Positions 1 through 7,140 of a DNA stretch of 37,846 bases are shown piece by piece. The translations under genes and the position numbers were made by a program. This stretch comes from Paraplanobispora siamensis (GTDB taxonomy: Bacteria; Actinomycetota; Actinomycetes; Streptosporangiales; Streptosporangiaceae). The notes under the pieces were generated by a model that was given only the letters and a program-made list of their open reading frames with translations, was not told where the DNA came from and did no database searches. The stretch is from positions 1-37,846 of the forward strand of contig NZ_BOOJ01000013.1 in the NCBI RefSeq assembly GCF_016863175.1. Direction: 5' to 3'. Every line of letters starts with the position of its first letter. The stretch's first letter is position 1.

Positions 1-966
1 CGACAGGCCGGGGGAGCGCAGGTAGGCCAGGACGATCTCCTCCAGCGGCGCCGGGCGGGCGCTCCAGCGCGGGTCGGGCAGTGGCGCGGCGGACCGGACC
101 AGCAGGGTCGTCTGCCGTCCCGTCTCCTCCCGTGAGATCACCGGCAGCCGGCCGGCCAGCGCGTCCGCGGTCTCGGCGGGGCCGGTCAGCACCCGGTGCC
201 CGGCCAGGAGGTCGTCGATGTCGCCGCTGACCTGGGCCCGGCCCCCGTTGACCACCAGCAGCCAGTCGCAGGCGCCCTCGAGTTCGGCGACCACGTGCGA
301 GGAGAGCAGCACGGTCAGGCCGGTCTCGGCCACCGCCTCCATCAGCAGGCGCATCACGTCGTGGCGGGCCAGCGGATCGAGGTCGGCCAGGGGCTCGTCG
401 AGCACCAGCAGGTCGGGGCGCTTGGCCAGCGCGACGGTCAGCGCCACCTGGGTCCGCTGGCCCCCGGAGAGCGCGCCGACCCGGCGGTCCAGCGGGATGC
501 CCAGCCCGGCCAGCCGCCGCCGGGCGGCCTCGTCGTCCCATCGGGGGTTGAGCCCGCGCCCGAACCTCAGCATCTCCCGGACCCGGAAGCCGGGGTAGAG
601 GGGCTTGCCCTGGGCCAGGAAGGCGATCCGGTCCAGGCTCTCCCCGGCGGGACGGCCGAAGACCCGCACCTGGCCGGCGGTCGGCGCGAGCAGCCCCACG
701 GCCATGCGCAGCAGGGTCGTCTTGCCCGCCCCGTTCGGCCCGACCACCGCCGCCACCCGCCCGGCGGGTACGGCCAGCGAGCAGTCGCGCAGCGCCCAGG
801 TCCTGCGGTAGCGCCTGCCGAGACCGGTCGCCTCCAGCGCGGCGGAGGCCCGGTGCTCCGGCCACGGGTCGTGCGGATCGCGTTCCGCCGGGAGCTCCGT
901 GCCCGCCGGGAACGGCGCGCCGTCCTCCCCGCCGGAGGGCCGGCCGGACCTGAACAGCGACGTCAT
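1..966 (-). CDS. ABC transporter ATP-binding protein, C-terminus cut by window edge
   Basis: Reads on the minus strand from ATG at 966 through base 1 with no stop, so 322 codons are visible and the C-terminus is missing. Walker A GPNGAGKT is at residues 76-83, the Q-loop near Q119, the LSGGQ signature at 166-170, Walker B LLVLDE at 186-191 and the H-loop histidine at 224, so the ATPase looks functional. About 45 residues precede the ABC fold. The ATG overlaps the stop of the GntR gene (ATGA), so the two are translationally coupled. YtrA-type GntR plus ABC operons usually encode stress-responsive or antimicrobial-efflux transporters; the permease is presumably just off the left edge. The substrate cannot be told. 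Confidence 0.93.
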   Translation of the reverse strand, partial: MTSLFRSGRPSGGEDGAPFPAGTELPAERDPHDPWPEHRASAALEATGLGRRYRRTWALRDCSLAVPAGRVAAVVGPNGAGKTTLLRMAVGLLAPTAGQVRVFGRPAGESLDRIAFLAQGKPLYPGFRVREMLRFGRGLNPRWDDEAARRRLAGLGIPLDRRVGALSGGQRTQVALTVALAKRPDLLVLDEPLADLDPLARHDVMRLLMEAVAETGLTVLLSSHVVAELEGACDWLLVVNGGRAQVSGDIDDLLAGHRVLTGPAETADALAGRLPVISREETGRQTTLLVRSAAPLPDPRWSARPAPLEEIVLAYLRSPGLS

Positions 967-1355
967 GCGATCTCCTCCCGGGACGCCTCCGTCAGGGCCG
1001 AGGTGAACAGCGCCCGCAGATCCTCCTCGTCCAGGCCGGCCAGCCGGGCGCCGCGCAGCCACCGGACCAGTTCCCCGTGCAGCCGCGCGCGCTCGCCCGG
1101 CTGAGTCCGGCCGAGCGAGCGCTCCACGAACGTGCCCAGGCCCGGCCGCCCGGTGACCAGGCCCTCGCGCTCCAGTTCGCGGTAGGCCTTCAGGACGGTG
1201 TTCGGGTTGATCGCGAGCCGGGAGACGACCTCCTTGGCGGTCGGCAGCCGGTCGCCGGGCTGCAGCGTGCCGAGCCGGAGCGCGTGCCTGACCTGGTGGA
1301 CGAGCTGTAGGTAGGTCGCCACTCCCGACCCCCGGTCGAGGCGGAATTCGATCAC
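963..1355 (-). CDS. GntR-family transcriptional regulator, YtrA subfamily
   Basis: A 130-residue protein: N-terminal winged helix-turn-helix (about residues 12-80, with GDRLPTAKEV and the typical INPNTVLKAYRELEREGLV) and a short C-terminal helical tail (about 88-128). The absence of a large effector domain is the hallmark of the YtrA subfamily. GTG at 1355 is chosen because it begins right before the conserved domain and sits just downstream of a perfect inverted repeat; longer readings upstream would run through that operator. It ends in ATGA overlap with the ABC ATPase gene. Inferred role: autorepressor of the operon, released under cell-envelope or antibiotic stress as in other YtrA systems. 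Confidence 0.9.
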   Translation of the reverse strand: MIEFRLDRGSGVATYLQLVHQVRHALRLGTLQPGDRLPTAKEVVSRLAINPNTVLKAYRELEREGLVTGRPGLGTFVERSLGRTQPGERARLHGELVRWLRGARLAGLDEEDLRALFTSALTEASREEIA

Positions 1356-1361
1356 CCGCAA

Positions 1362-1393
1362 CACCCTTTCACTAATCAAGTAGTGAAAGGGTG
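1362..1393. promoter_or_regulatory. Perfect 13+13 bp inverted repeat, likely GntR operator
   Basis: CACCCTTTCACTA (1362-1374), a 6-bp spacer, then TAGTGAAAGGGTG (1381-1393): a perfect dyad. It lies 6 bp upstream of the GTG start of the GntR gene on the minus strand, where a bound dimer would block transcription of the GntR-ABC operon. The AT-rich core stands out from the surrounding GC-rich DNA. The facing gene starts about 200 bp away with its own -10 element, so control of that gene is unlikely. Confidence 0.65.
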
Positions 1394-1583
1394 AAGCACG
1401 ATCCCCCGGAAAGTCAAGCCTCGGCGGCCCGGGACCGGGGGTCCGGACGAGCACGTCCTGAAGCGGCGGGCGGGTACGGCGGCGCGTGCCAGGAGGCGGG
1501 CCCGCCCGTGGGACGCGTCCGTGGCGGGCCGGGTGCCGCCCACCCGGCCCGGTCGTTCGCGATCCCCGTGACCCCGGGCGCGT

Positions 1584-1589
1584 TAGGGT
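1584..1589 (+). promoter_or_regulatory. -10 element for a leaderless transcript
   Basis: TAGGGT (TANNNT type) is followed by 7 bases and then the ATG at 1597, so the start site would coincide with the start codon. There is no Shine-Dalgarno sequence. The -35 region is not recognisable. The rest of 1394-1583 shows nothing I can interpret. Confidence 0.4.
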
Positions 1590-1596
1590 CGAAATC

Positions 1597-2394
1597 ATGT
1601 TCACGACGGGCTATCGCCGGCAGGTGCGGACGAGGCTGCTTGAACGGGCTCGCGAGGACGGACGGATCGCCGGCGCTGCGATCACCGGTTCCGCCGCGCA
1701 CGATGCCGAGGACCGCTGGTCGGATATCGATCTGTTCTTCGGGGTGGCGGCCGGCAGCTCGCTGGAGGAAGTGCTGAGCGACTGGAGTGATTTCGCCTAC
1801 CGTGAGCTCGGCGCGGTGCATCATTTCGACCTCCGGTCCGGCCCGGCGATCTACCGCGCCTTCCTTCTCGGAGAACTGCTCGAGATCGATCTGGGCTTCA
1901 CCCCCGTCGCGGCTTTCGGCCCGCTCGGCACCGGCGGGTTCCGGCTCGTCTTCGGGGAGGCGGCGGACCGGCGGGCGGGGGCATCCGATCCAGGGCACCT
2001 GATCGGGCTTGCCTGGCATCATGTCCTGCACGCTCGCACCTCCGTCGAGCGCGGAGCCGTGTGGCAGGCGGAATACTGGATCAGCGGTGTTCGCGACCAC
2101 ACTCTGGCGCTGGCCTGTCTGCGGCTGGGGCACCCCGCCGGCTACGCCAAGGGGGCGGACCGCCTGCCCGCTGAGATCACCGGGCCCGTCCGGGAAGCGC
2201 TCGTGCGCGCCCTCGACGTCGGTGAGCTCTCACGCGCGCTCGAAGCGGCCACTCGAGCCCTCCTGCGCGAGTTGCGTGAAAGCGACGCCGGAGTCGCTGC
2301 GGCTCTGGAAGGGCCGCTGCTCGATCTGGCAGCCGTCCCGGCGAGTCCCGCGCGCAACCGTACGCCGTCTGATCGAGGGGTGCCCGGGGCGTGA
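1597..2394 (+). CDS. Nucleotidyltransferase-fold protein (aminoglycoside-NTase-like)
   Basis: 265 residues. The N-terminus has the nucleotidyltransferase metal-binding signature: GS at 31-32, then D43-x-D45 inside WSDIDLFF, and a plausible third carboxylate D98 in LEIDLGF. This is the pol-beta-like arrangement seen in kanamycin/lincosamide nucleotidyltransferases and in MNT-type antitoxins. The C-terminal half is helical (HVLHARTSVERG and following), as in two-domain antibiotic nucleotidyltransferases. The ATG at 1597 is chosen for its leaderless -10 and because the fold starts there. No HEPN partner is adjacent, so an MNT/HEPN toxin-antitoxin role is unlikely. The substrate is unknown; antibiotic modification is possible but not shown. 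Confidence 0.75.
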   Translation: MFTTGYRRQVRTRLLERAREDGRIAGAAITGSAAHDAEDRWSDIDLFFGVAAGSSLEEVLSDWSDFAYRELGAVHHFDLRSGPAIYRAFLLGELLEIDLGFTPVAAFGPLGTGGFRLVFGEAADRRAGASDPGHLIGLAWHHVLHARTSVERGAVWQAEYWISGVRDHTLALACLRLGHPAGYAKGADRLPAEITGPVREALVRALDVGELSRALEAATRALLRELRESDAGVAAALEGPLLDLAAVPASPARNRTPSDRGVPGA

Positions 2395-2463
2395 TCTGGG
2401 CGATGAGCATCGTCGGCACACGGGTCAGGCCGCCGCGAGGCGCAGCCGTACCCGCTCTCCGTC

Positions 2464-3177
2464 TCAGGACCCGCCCGTCTGCGCCGGGAACTCGAAGCGC
2501 GGCGAGGGGCGGCTCAGCGTCGCGGTCTCCGGGACGGCCGCCCAGGCGGCGCTCAGCTCGCCGGCGATCACGCTGACCAGCTTGGGGACGTCGGCGGACG
2601 CCGAGCCGTGCATCGCCTCGGCGACGATCAGGACGGTGCCCGTCGTGTCCCGTACGGCCGAGTGGCCGCTCTGCCGGTTCGTCCAGCGCCGGGCGTGGGC
2701 CCGCCCGGCGGCGTCGGCGAAGATCACCTCACCCGGCTCGGGGTTCTCCGTCTCGCCGGAGAAGGTCAGGTAGCTCTCGTCGCCGCTCGCGTGCCGGACC
2801 TCGAGGCCCCGGTCGATCCGGGCGACGTCGAAGACGGCCACCGGGATCGCGTACGCGAGCGAGATCGCGTTGCACAGGTCGATGAGCGGGTGGAGCCGCG
2901 GAAGGGCGTGCTCCTTCCGGAAGCGCCGCAGCAGCGACTCGGCGGCGCACCGGTACTGGGTGGGCTTGAGCCCCATCGCCGAGAACGTGCGCCGCCACGC
3001 CCGGATCTCGGGGAACTCGGCCTCCGGGCCCGCCGCGAGCCGCGCCTCGGCGAGCGCGGAGAACTCCGCGACCCGGGCGTCGACGGAGGCGTCCGCGGTG
3101 ATCCCCGTGGCGAAGACGGCGCCGGCGACGAGTCCGGGGTGGTCCGACCAGAGGGCGTCGGAGTGCTGGAAGTACAT
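2464..3177 (-). CDS. B3/B4 tRNA-binding-domain protein
   Basis: 237 residues from ATG at 3177, which has AGAGG eight bases upstream. The protein resembles stand-alone B3/B4 domains, related to the editing region of the phenylalanyl-tRNA synthetase beta subunit: the central segment with SLLRRFRKEHALPRLHPLIDLCNAISLAYAIPV and the later GEVIFAD and RRWTNRQS stretches are typical. Such proteins are thought to hydrolyse or bind mischarged aminoacyl-tRNA, but most are uncharacterised. It converges with the nucleotidyltransferase gene (69-bp gap, no clear terminator). Its upstream region carries a 13-bp tandem repeat. Family assignment is fairly sure, function is not. Confidence 0.82.
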   Translation of the reverse strand: MYFQHSDALWSDHPGLVAGAVFATGITADASVDARVAEFSALAEARLAAGPEAEFPEIRAWRRTFSAMGLKPTQYRCAAESLLRRFRKEHALPRLHPLIDLCNAISLAYAIPVAVFDVARIDRGLEVRHASGDESYLTFSGETENPEPGEVIFADAAGRAHARRWTNRQSGHSAVRDTTGTVLIVAEAMHGSASADVPKLVSVIAGELSAAWAAVPETATLSRPSPRFEFPAQTGGS

Positions 3178-3209
3178 GGGTGGATCCTCTGTCGTGAATG
3201 GGGTCTGCC

Positions 3210-3261
3210 GATCGCTGAGCACGATCGCTGAGCACGATCGCTGAGCACGATCGCTGAGCGT
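3210..3261. repeat. Four tandem copies of a 13-bp unit
   Basis: GATCGCTGAGCAC is repeated at 3210-3222, 3223-3235 and 3236-3248, with a fourth diverged copy at 3249-3261. Each unit carries the palindrome CGATCG. The array is 33 bp upstream of the B3/B4 gene start, where a minus-strand promoter would be expected. It could be a set of binding sites with slightly more than one helical turn of spacing, or a slipped-strand expansion. Confidence 0.85.
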
Positions 3262-3462
3262 GGTCGGCGGGGGACGCGACGGCCGGCGGAACGGTCACCG
3301 GAGCGCGGTGCTCACGCCGTCCACCCTGCCGTTCCCCCGGCCCGGCCGACAGGTCCAATGACGGCGTCCCCGGCGGGTCCAATGCGGACCGGTCACGGAG
3401 TTCCACGGGGGCTGCAGAGAGCACGGAACAGCACTGGTCAGAACACGATTCTGCATGCTTTA

Positions 3463-3491
3463 TTGACGAACGCCCGGTTCTGCGATCTGCT
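3463..3491 (+). promoter_or_regulatory. Candidate promoter of the secreted hydrolase gene
   Basis: TTGACG (3463-3468), a 17-bp spacer and TCTGCT (3486-3491) give a reasonable housekeeping promoter, with a leader of about 30 nt before the GGAGGAG ribosome-binding site and ATG at 3530. The rest of the 352-bp gap 3178-3529 holds the 13-bp repeat array and otherwise no gene or structure I can support. Confidence 0.35.
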
Positions 3492-3529
3492 GTGGGAATC
3501 TTCGTCGGGGGGGTCCGAGGAGGAGTCAC

Positions 3530-5626
3530 ATGCGTCTGCGCGTGATCATGGCGAGTCTCACGCTGGCCGTGACGTCGGTGGTCGCCCCGCCCGCCTGGGC
3601 CGGCCCCGCGACTCCCACTGCGGCCGACCCCGCTCCGGTGACCGCGTCCACCGCGCCCGATCCCGCTCCGGTGACCGCGTCCGCCGCGCCCGATCCCGCT
3701 CCGGCGGCCTCCGCCGCGCCCGTGGTGGCCGGGTGCGACCCGATCGCCGGGACCGAGTGCCTGCTGCCCTTCCCCAACGACTGGTTCACCGTTCCCGCGC
3801 GCACCGCGACCGGCCTGCGGGTGGAGTTCGCGGCCGAGGCGATGCCGAAGAACGCGGCGGGCAAGCCGATCGACCCGCAGCAGTGGAACGCCGCCGACGG
3901 GTTCTCCCCGGGCTCGATGCTCCTGGCCCACGTGCCCGGCGTCGACCTCGCCGAGACCGGCGCCGCGCCCGTCACTGACATCGGCTGGTCGCTGCGCCGC
4001 GACGCCCCGATCGTGATCGTCGACACCCGGACGGGGGAGCGCTGGCCGTACTGGGCCGAGCTCGACGCGAACGCCGCCGACCCGGACCGCAGGGCGCTGA
4101 TCGTCAGGCCGGCGAAGAACTTCAGGGAGGGCCACCGCTACGCCGTCGCCCTGCGGCGGCTGAAGGACGCCGGCGGGCAGGAGATCGCTCCTCCCGAGAC
4201 CTTCGCCCGGCTCCTGGGCGAGCGGCTCCCGGCGGGCGACCCGCTCGCCGACCGGCAGCGCGCGCTGCGCCGTACCCTCGGCGACCTGTCGCGGGCCGGA
4301 GTGGACACCCGGGGCCTCCACCTGGCCTGGGAGTTCACCGTCGCGAGCGAGCGGGGCATCGCCGGGCCGGTGCTGACCATGCGCGACCAGGCGCTGCGCG
4401 GCCTGCGCGGGCACTCGCCGAAGTTCACGGTCACCGGCGTCACGGACTTCACCCCCGAGCAGGACCCGAACGTCGCGCGCGAGGTCACCGGCGAGGTCGA
4501 GGTCCCCAACTACCTCGACCGGCCCGGCGGCCCGCCCGGTTCGAACCTCAACCGGGGGCCCGACGGGCTGCCCCGGCCGCTCGGCGACGTGGTCAGGGCC
4601 CAGTACCAGTGCGAGATCCCGCGCTCGGCCTTCACCCGGCCCGCCCACCCCTCCCTGTACGGCCACGGCCTGCTGGGCAGGCACACCGAGGTCCGGGCCG
4701 GCAACGTCCGCGCGATGGCCGGGGAGCACAACTTCGTCTTCTGCGCCACCAAGTGGATCGGCATGTCCGACGAGGACGTGCAGAACGTCGTGAGCGTCTT
4801 CGGTGACTTCTCCCGCTTCGGCACCGTCACCGACCGGCTCCAGCAGAGCCTGCTCAACTTCGTCTTCCTCGGCCGCGCCATGATCGAGAAGGACGGCCTG
4901 ACGAGCCACGAGGCCTTCCGGGACGACCGGGGCAGGCCGCTGCTCGACCGGCGGGCGCACCTCGCCTTCGACGGCAACAGCCAGGGCGGCATCGCCGGCG
5001 GCGCGCTGGTCGCCGTCTCGCCCGACGTCCGCAACGCCGTACTCGGCGTGCCGGGCATGAACTACAGCACGCTGCTCAACCGCAGCGTCGACTTCCAGCC
5101 GTTCCAGCAGCTCATGGACCAGAGCTATCCCGACAAGCTGACCCAGCAGATCTGCTTCGCGCTGCTGCAGATGCTCTGGGACCGCGCCGAGGCAGGCGGG
5201 TACGCCGAGCACATGACCGGCGACCCGCTGCCCGGCTCGCCCCGCCACCGGGTGCTGCTGCACGTCGCCTTCGGCGACCACCAGGTCTCCACGGTGACCG
5301 CCGAGGTGGAGGCCCGCACGGTCGGGGCCCGCATCCACCGGCCCGCCCTGGCCGCGGGGCGCAGCCCCGACGTGACGCCCTTCTGGGGCATCCGGCCGCT
5401 GCCGGACTGGCCCTACCCCGGCTCGGCGATCGTCGTCTGGGACAGCGGCACCCCCGCGCCGCCCACGACCAACACCCCGCCGCTCGGCCCGGAGTACGGC
5501 CGCGACTCCCACGAGGACCCGCGCCACGACCCCGAGGCCCGCACGCAGAAGGCGTACTTCCTCCGGCACGGCCTGGTCGTGGACGTCTGCGGCGACGCCC
5601 CCTGCGTCGCCGACCCCGCGCCCTGA
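3530..5626 (+). CDS. Large secreted alpha/beta-hydrolase-like protein
   Basis: 698 residues with a Sec signal peptide (MRLRVIMASLTLAVTSVV, cleavage probably after AWA near residue 24). A Pro/Ala-rich linker of three repeated units follows (about 33-64). The catalytic body has a serine nucleophile elbow GNSQGG with S484, and histidine-containing segments such as HVAFGDHQVS further on could supply the acid/base residues. Cysteines near both ends of the mature protein suggest disulphides. ATG 3530 is set by a strong GGAGGAG site. No closely characterised enzyme is recognised; esterase, lipase or peptidase activity on an extracellular substrate is inferred. It is monocistronic. Confidence 0.75.
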   Translation: MRLRVIMASLTLAVTSVVAPPAWAGPATPTAADPAPVTASTAPDPAPVTASAAPDPAPAASAAPVVAGCDPIAGTECLLPFPNDWFTVPARTATGLRVEFAAEAMPKNAAGKPIDPQQWNAADGFSPGSMLLAHVPGVDLAETGAAPVTDIGWSLRRDAPIVIVDTRTGERWPYWAELDANAADPDRRALIVRPAKNFREGHRYAVALRRLKDAGGQEIAPPETFARLLGERLPAGDPLADRQRALRRTLGDLSRAGVDTRGLHLAWEFTVASERGIAGPVLTMRDQALRGLRGHSPKFTVTGVTDFTPEQDPNVAREVTGEVEVPNYLDRPGGPPGSNLNRGPDGLPRPLGDVVRAQYQCEIPRSAFTRPAHPSLYGHGLLGRHTEVRAGNVRAMAGEHNFVFCATKWIGMSDEDVQNVVSVFGDFSRFGTVTDRLQQSLLNFVFLGRAMIEKDGLTSHEAFRDDRGRPLLDRRAHLAFDGNSQGGIAGGALVAVSPDVRNAVLGVPGMNYSTLLNRSVDFQPFQQLMDQSYPDKLTQQICFALLQMLWDRAEAGGYAEHMTGDPLPGSPRHRVLLHVAFGDHQVSTVTAEVEARTVGARIHRPALAAGRSPDVTPFWGIRPLPDWPYPGSAIVVWDSGTPAPPTTNTPPLGPEYGRDSHEDPRHDPEARTQKAYFLRHGLVVDVCGDAPCVADPAP
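3626..3721 (+). repeat. 33-bp in-frame tandem repeat in the hydrolase linker
   Basis: Three units: 3626-3658, 3659-3691 and a 30-bp variant 3692-3721, encoding DPAPVTASTAP, DPAPVTASAAP and DPAPAASAAP. The near-identical DNA indicates recent duplication. It forms a flexible stalk between signal peptide and catalytic domain. Confidence 0.85.
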
Positions 5627-5767
5627 GGCCGGCGGGCGCTGGACGCCCGGAGATCTGGTCGAGAGCCTCACGCATGGCCTTTCCCGCCCGGGCCCACTTG
5701 ACTCGGATCATCGGGAAACGGCCGGGAACCGGCGGCGCCCGCGAGGATCCGGAGGCGGAGAAAGACG

Positions 5768-6274
5768 ATGCTTGAGTTGTTCCAGACGATCACGCTGGTC
5801 GCGGCCACCGTGGCCACGGGGCTCGCGGCGGGGCTGTTCTACGCCTTCTCCGTCTCGGTCATGCTGGGGCTGGCCGAGACGGACGACCGGACCTTCGTCG
5901 ATGTGATGCAGCGGATCAACCGGAGGATCCTCAACGGCTGGTTCGCCCTGAGCTTCGGGGGCGCGCCGGTGCTGACCCTGCTGGCCGGGGTGCTCCAGCT
6001 CCTGGGCGAGGGAGGGCGGCCCGCGTTCGTCTGGACCGCGGCCGGATTCGTCCTGTACGGCGTGACCTTCGTCATCACCGCCGCCATCAACGTGCCGCTC
6101 AACAACGCCCTCAACGCGGCCGGCGACCCGGCGGCCCTCGCCGACCCCGCGGCCGTGCGCGCCGCCTTCGAGGCCCGCTGGGTCCGCTGGAACCTCGTCC
6201 GCACGCTGTCCTCCACGGCCGCGCTCGCCTGCCTGGCCTGGGCGCTGGTGCTGTACGGCGGCGCGATGGGATGA
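5768..6274 (+). CDS. DUF1772 (anthrone oxygenase-like) membrane protein
   Basis: 168 residues with four predicted membrane segments (about residues 7-32, 58-78, 86-108 and 144-165). The pattern GLFYAFSVSVMLGL near the N-terminus and the INVPLNNAL motif after the third helix are typical of the DUF1772 family, which includes small anthrone oxygenases; most actinobacterial members have no known function. A GGAG sequence seven bases before ATG 5768 supports the start. It converges with the P-loop kinase gene, separated by a short hairpin. Confidence 0.85.
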   Translation: MLELFQTITLVAATVATGLAAGLFYAFSVSVMLGLAETDDRTFVDVMQRINRRILNGWFALSFGGAPVLTLLAGVLQLLGEGGRPAFVWTAAGFVLYGVTFVITAAINVPLNNALNAAGDPAALADPAAVRAAFEARWVRWNLVRTLSSTAALACLAWALVLYGGAMG

Positions 6275-6277
6275 CCC

Positions 6278-6297
6278 CCGCGGGCGCGCCCCCGCGG
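6278..6297. terminator. Hairpin between convergent genes
   Basis: CCGCGGG (6278-6284) pairs perfectly with CCCGCGG (6291-6297) around a 6-nt loop. It sits between the stop of the DUF1772 gene (6274) and the stop of the minus-strand kinase gene (6307), so it could act in both directions. No U-tract, as is usual in GC-rich actinomycetes. Confidence 0.45.
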
Positions 6298-6306
6298 AAC
6301 GGGCGG

Positions 6307-6879
6307 TCAGAGCACGGCGAACTCGCCCGGGACCGCGGCCCCGTCCACCAGGAGGTCGGCGCGGGAACGGGTGCCGTCATCGGCGAACCACTCGTCCTCT
6401 GCGCGCATCCAGGCGTGCCACCGCGGTTCGAGCGCCGCGCCGTCCCTGGCCAGGACCCGGGCCAGCCGCAGATCCCTGGGCGCCTCCACCCACACGGCGA
6501 AGGCCGCAGGGGCGCCGCGCCGGGCCGTACTCACCCCCTCCAGCACCAGAACCGGGGCGACCGGCACCTCCACCCATTCGGCGAAGGCGCCGCGCTTCCA
6601 GTCGTAGCGCCGGTAGCCGCCCGGCCCGCCCGCCGACAGCGGGCCCAGCACCTGCTCCTCCACCTGCTCGAACCACGCCTGCGGCGGCTCGTCCCAGGGC
6701 ACGGGGAAGTCGTCGGCGTGGACCACCCGGCAGCCCAGCGCGCCGGCGAGCCGCCCGGCGAAGGTCGTCTTGCCCGACCCGGCCGGCCCGTCCACCGCGA
6801 CGACCCGCACCGGCCCGCACGAGGGCGGCAGCGCCCGGACCGCCGCGGCCAGGTCCGGAAAGGAGATCACGTCCGCCAC
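6307..6879 (-). CDS. P-loop uridine kinase-like protein
   Basis: 190 residues from GTG at 6879. Walker A GPAGSGKT is at 31-38 and a HADDF motif at 54-58, the combination seen in uridine kinase/phosphoribulokinase-like P-loop proteins, where the aspartates help bind substrate and magnesium. The C-terminal part has the lid-like segment PRDLRLARVLARDG and DEWFADDGTRSRADLLVDG. The substrate is unknown; a nucleoside or other small molecule is likely. GTG 6879 is chosen because GGGGG lies just upstream and the P-loop is at a normal distance. Longer frames upstream read through a minisatellite and are not credible. Confidence 0.82.
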   Translation of the reverse strand: MADVISFPDLAAAVRALPPSCGPVRVVAVDGPAGSGKTTFAGRLAGALGCRVVHADDFPVPWDEPPQAWFEQVEEQVLGPLSAGGPGGYRRYDWKRGAFAEWVEVPVAPVLVLEGVSTARRGAPAAFAVWVEAPRDLRLARVLARDGAALEPRWHAWMRAEDEWFADDGTRSRADLLVDGAAVPGEFAVL

Positions 6880-6896
6880 GCCCCCAGCATGGCATC

Positions 6897-6998
6897 CGGC
6901 GCGGTACGGAACGCGGCCCGGTAGGGCGTCCGGTCCGATGCGGCGTCCGGCCCGGTACGGCGTCCGGTCCGGCACGGAGTCCGGCGCGGCACGGCCTC
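6897..6998. repeat. Six tandem copies of a 17-bp unit (minisatellite)
   Basis: Units of exactly 17 bp start at 6897, 6914, 6931, 6948, 6965 and 6982. Examples are CGGCCCGGTACGGCGTC (6948) and CGGTCCGGCACGGAGTC (6965). Copies diverge by a few bases, with an alternating CGGCCCGG/CGGTCCGG start. The array fills most of the gap between the kinase start and the CoA-transferase gene. No spacers, so not CRISPR. Confidence 0.85.
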
Positions 6999-7108
6999 CG
7001 AGACCCGGGTCGCCGGCTGGGAGGATCGGGGTTACCCCTGGGTATCGTTCCGGGCGAGGACCTGGCACGCTTGCCGTGCGCCCCCGTGCCGTTCCGGCCG
7101 GCTTGGGC

Positions 7109-7114
7109 TAGGAT
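7109..7114 (+). promoter_or_regulatory. Candidate -10 element of the CoA-transferase operon
   Basis: TAGGAT lies about 26 nt before the TTG start, leaving room for the GGAGG ribosome-binding site at 7130-7134. No convincing -35 is visible. Confidence 0.3.
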
Positions 7115-7140
7115 CGGCGACTCTCACCCGGAGGTTGATC

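Noticed and set aside
2395-2463. Terminator between the nucleotidyltransferase and B3/B4 genes
   Set aside because: Only a CGATG/CATCG mini-palindrome with a 2-nt centre is present.
5627-5660. Terminator after the secreted hydrolase
   Set aside because: Only a 5-bp stem (GGGCG/CGCCC).
2729-5671. 980-codon open frame antisense to the secreted hydrolase
   Set aside because: Composition is Arg/Gly/Ala/Val-rich with no recognisable motif, it crosses the 13-bp repeat array and the B3/B4 gene; a typical GC-rich shadow of the real gene.
6897-6998. Possible CRISPR array
   Set aside because: 17-bp units are directly tandem with no unique spacers, and no cas genes are present.
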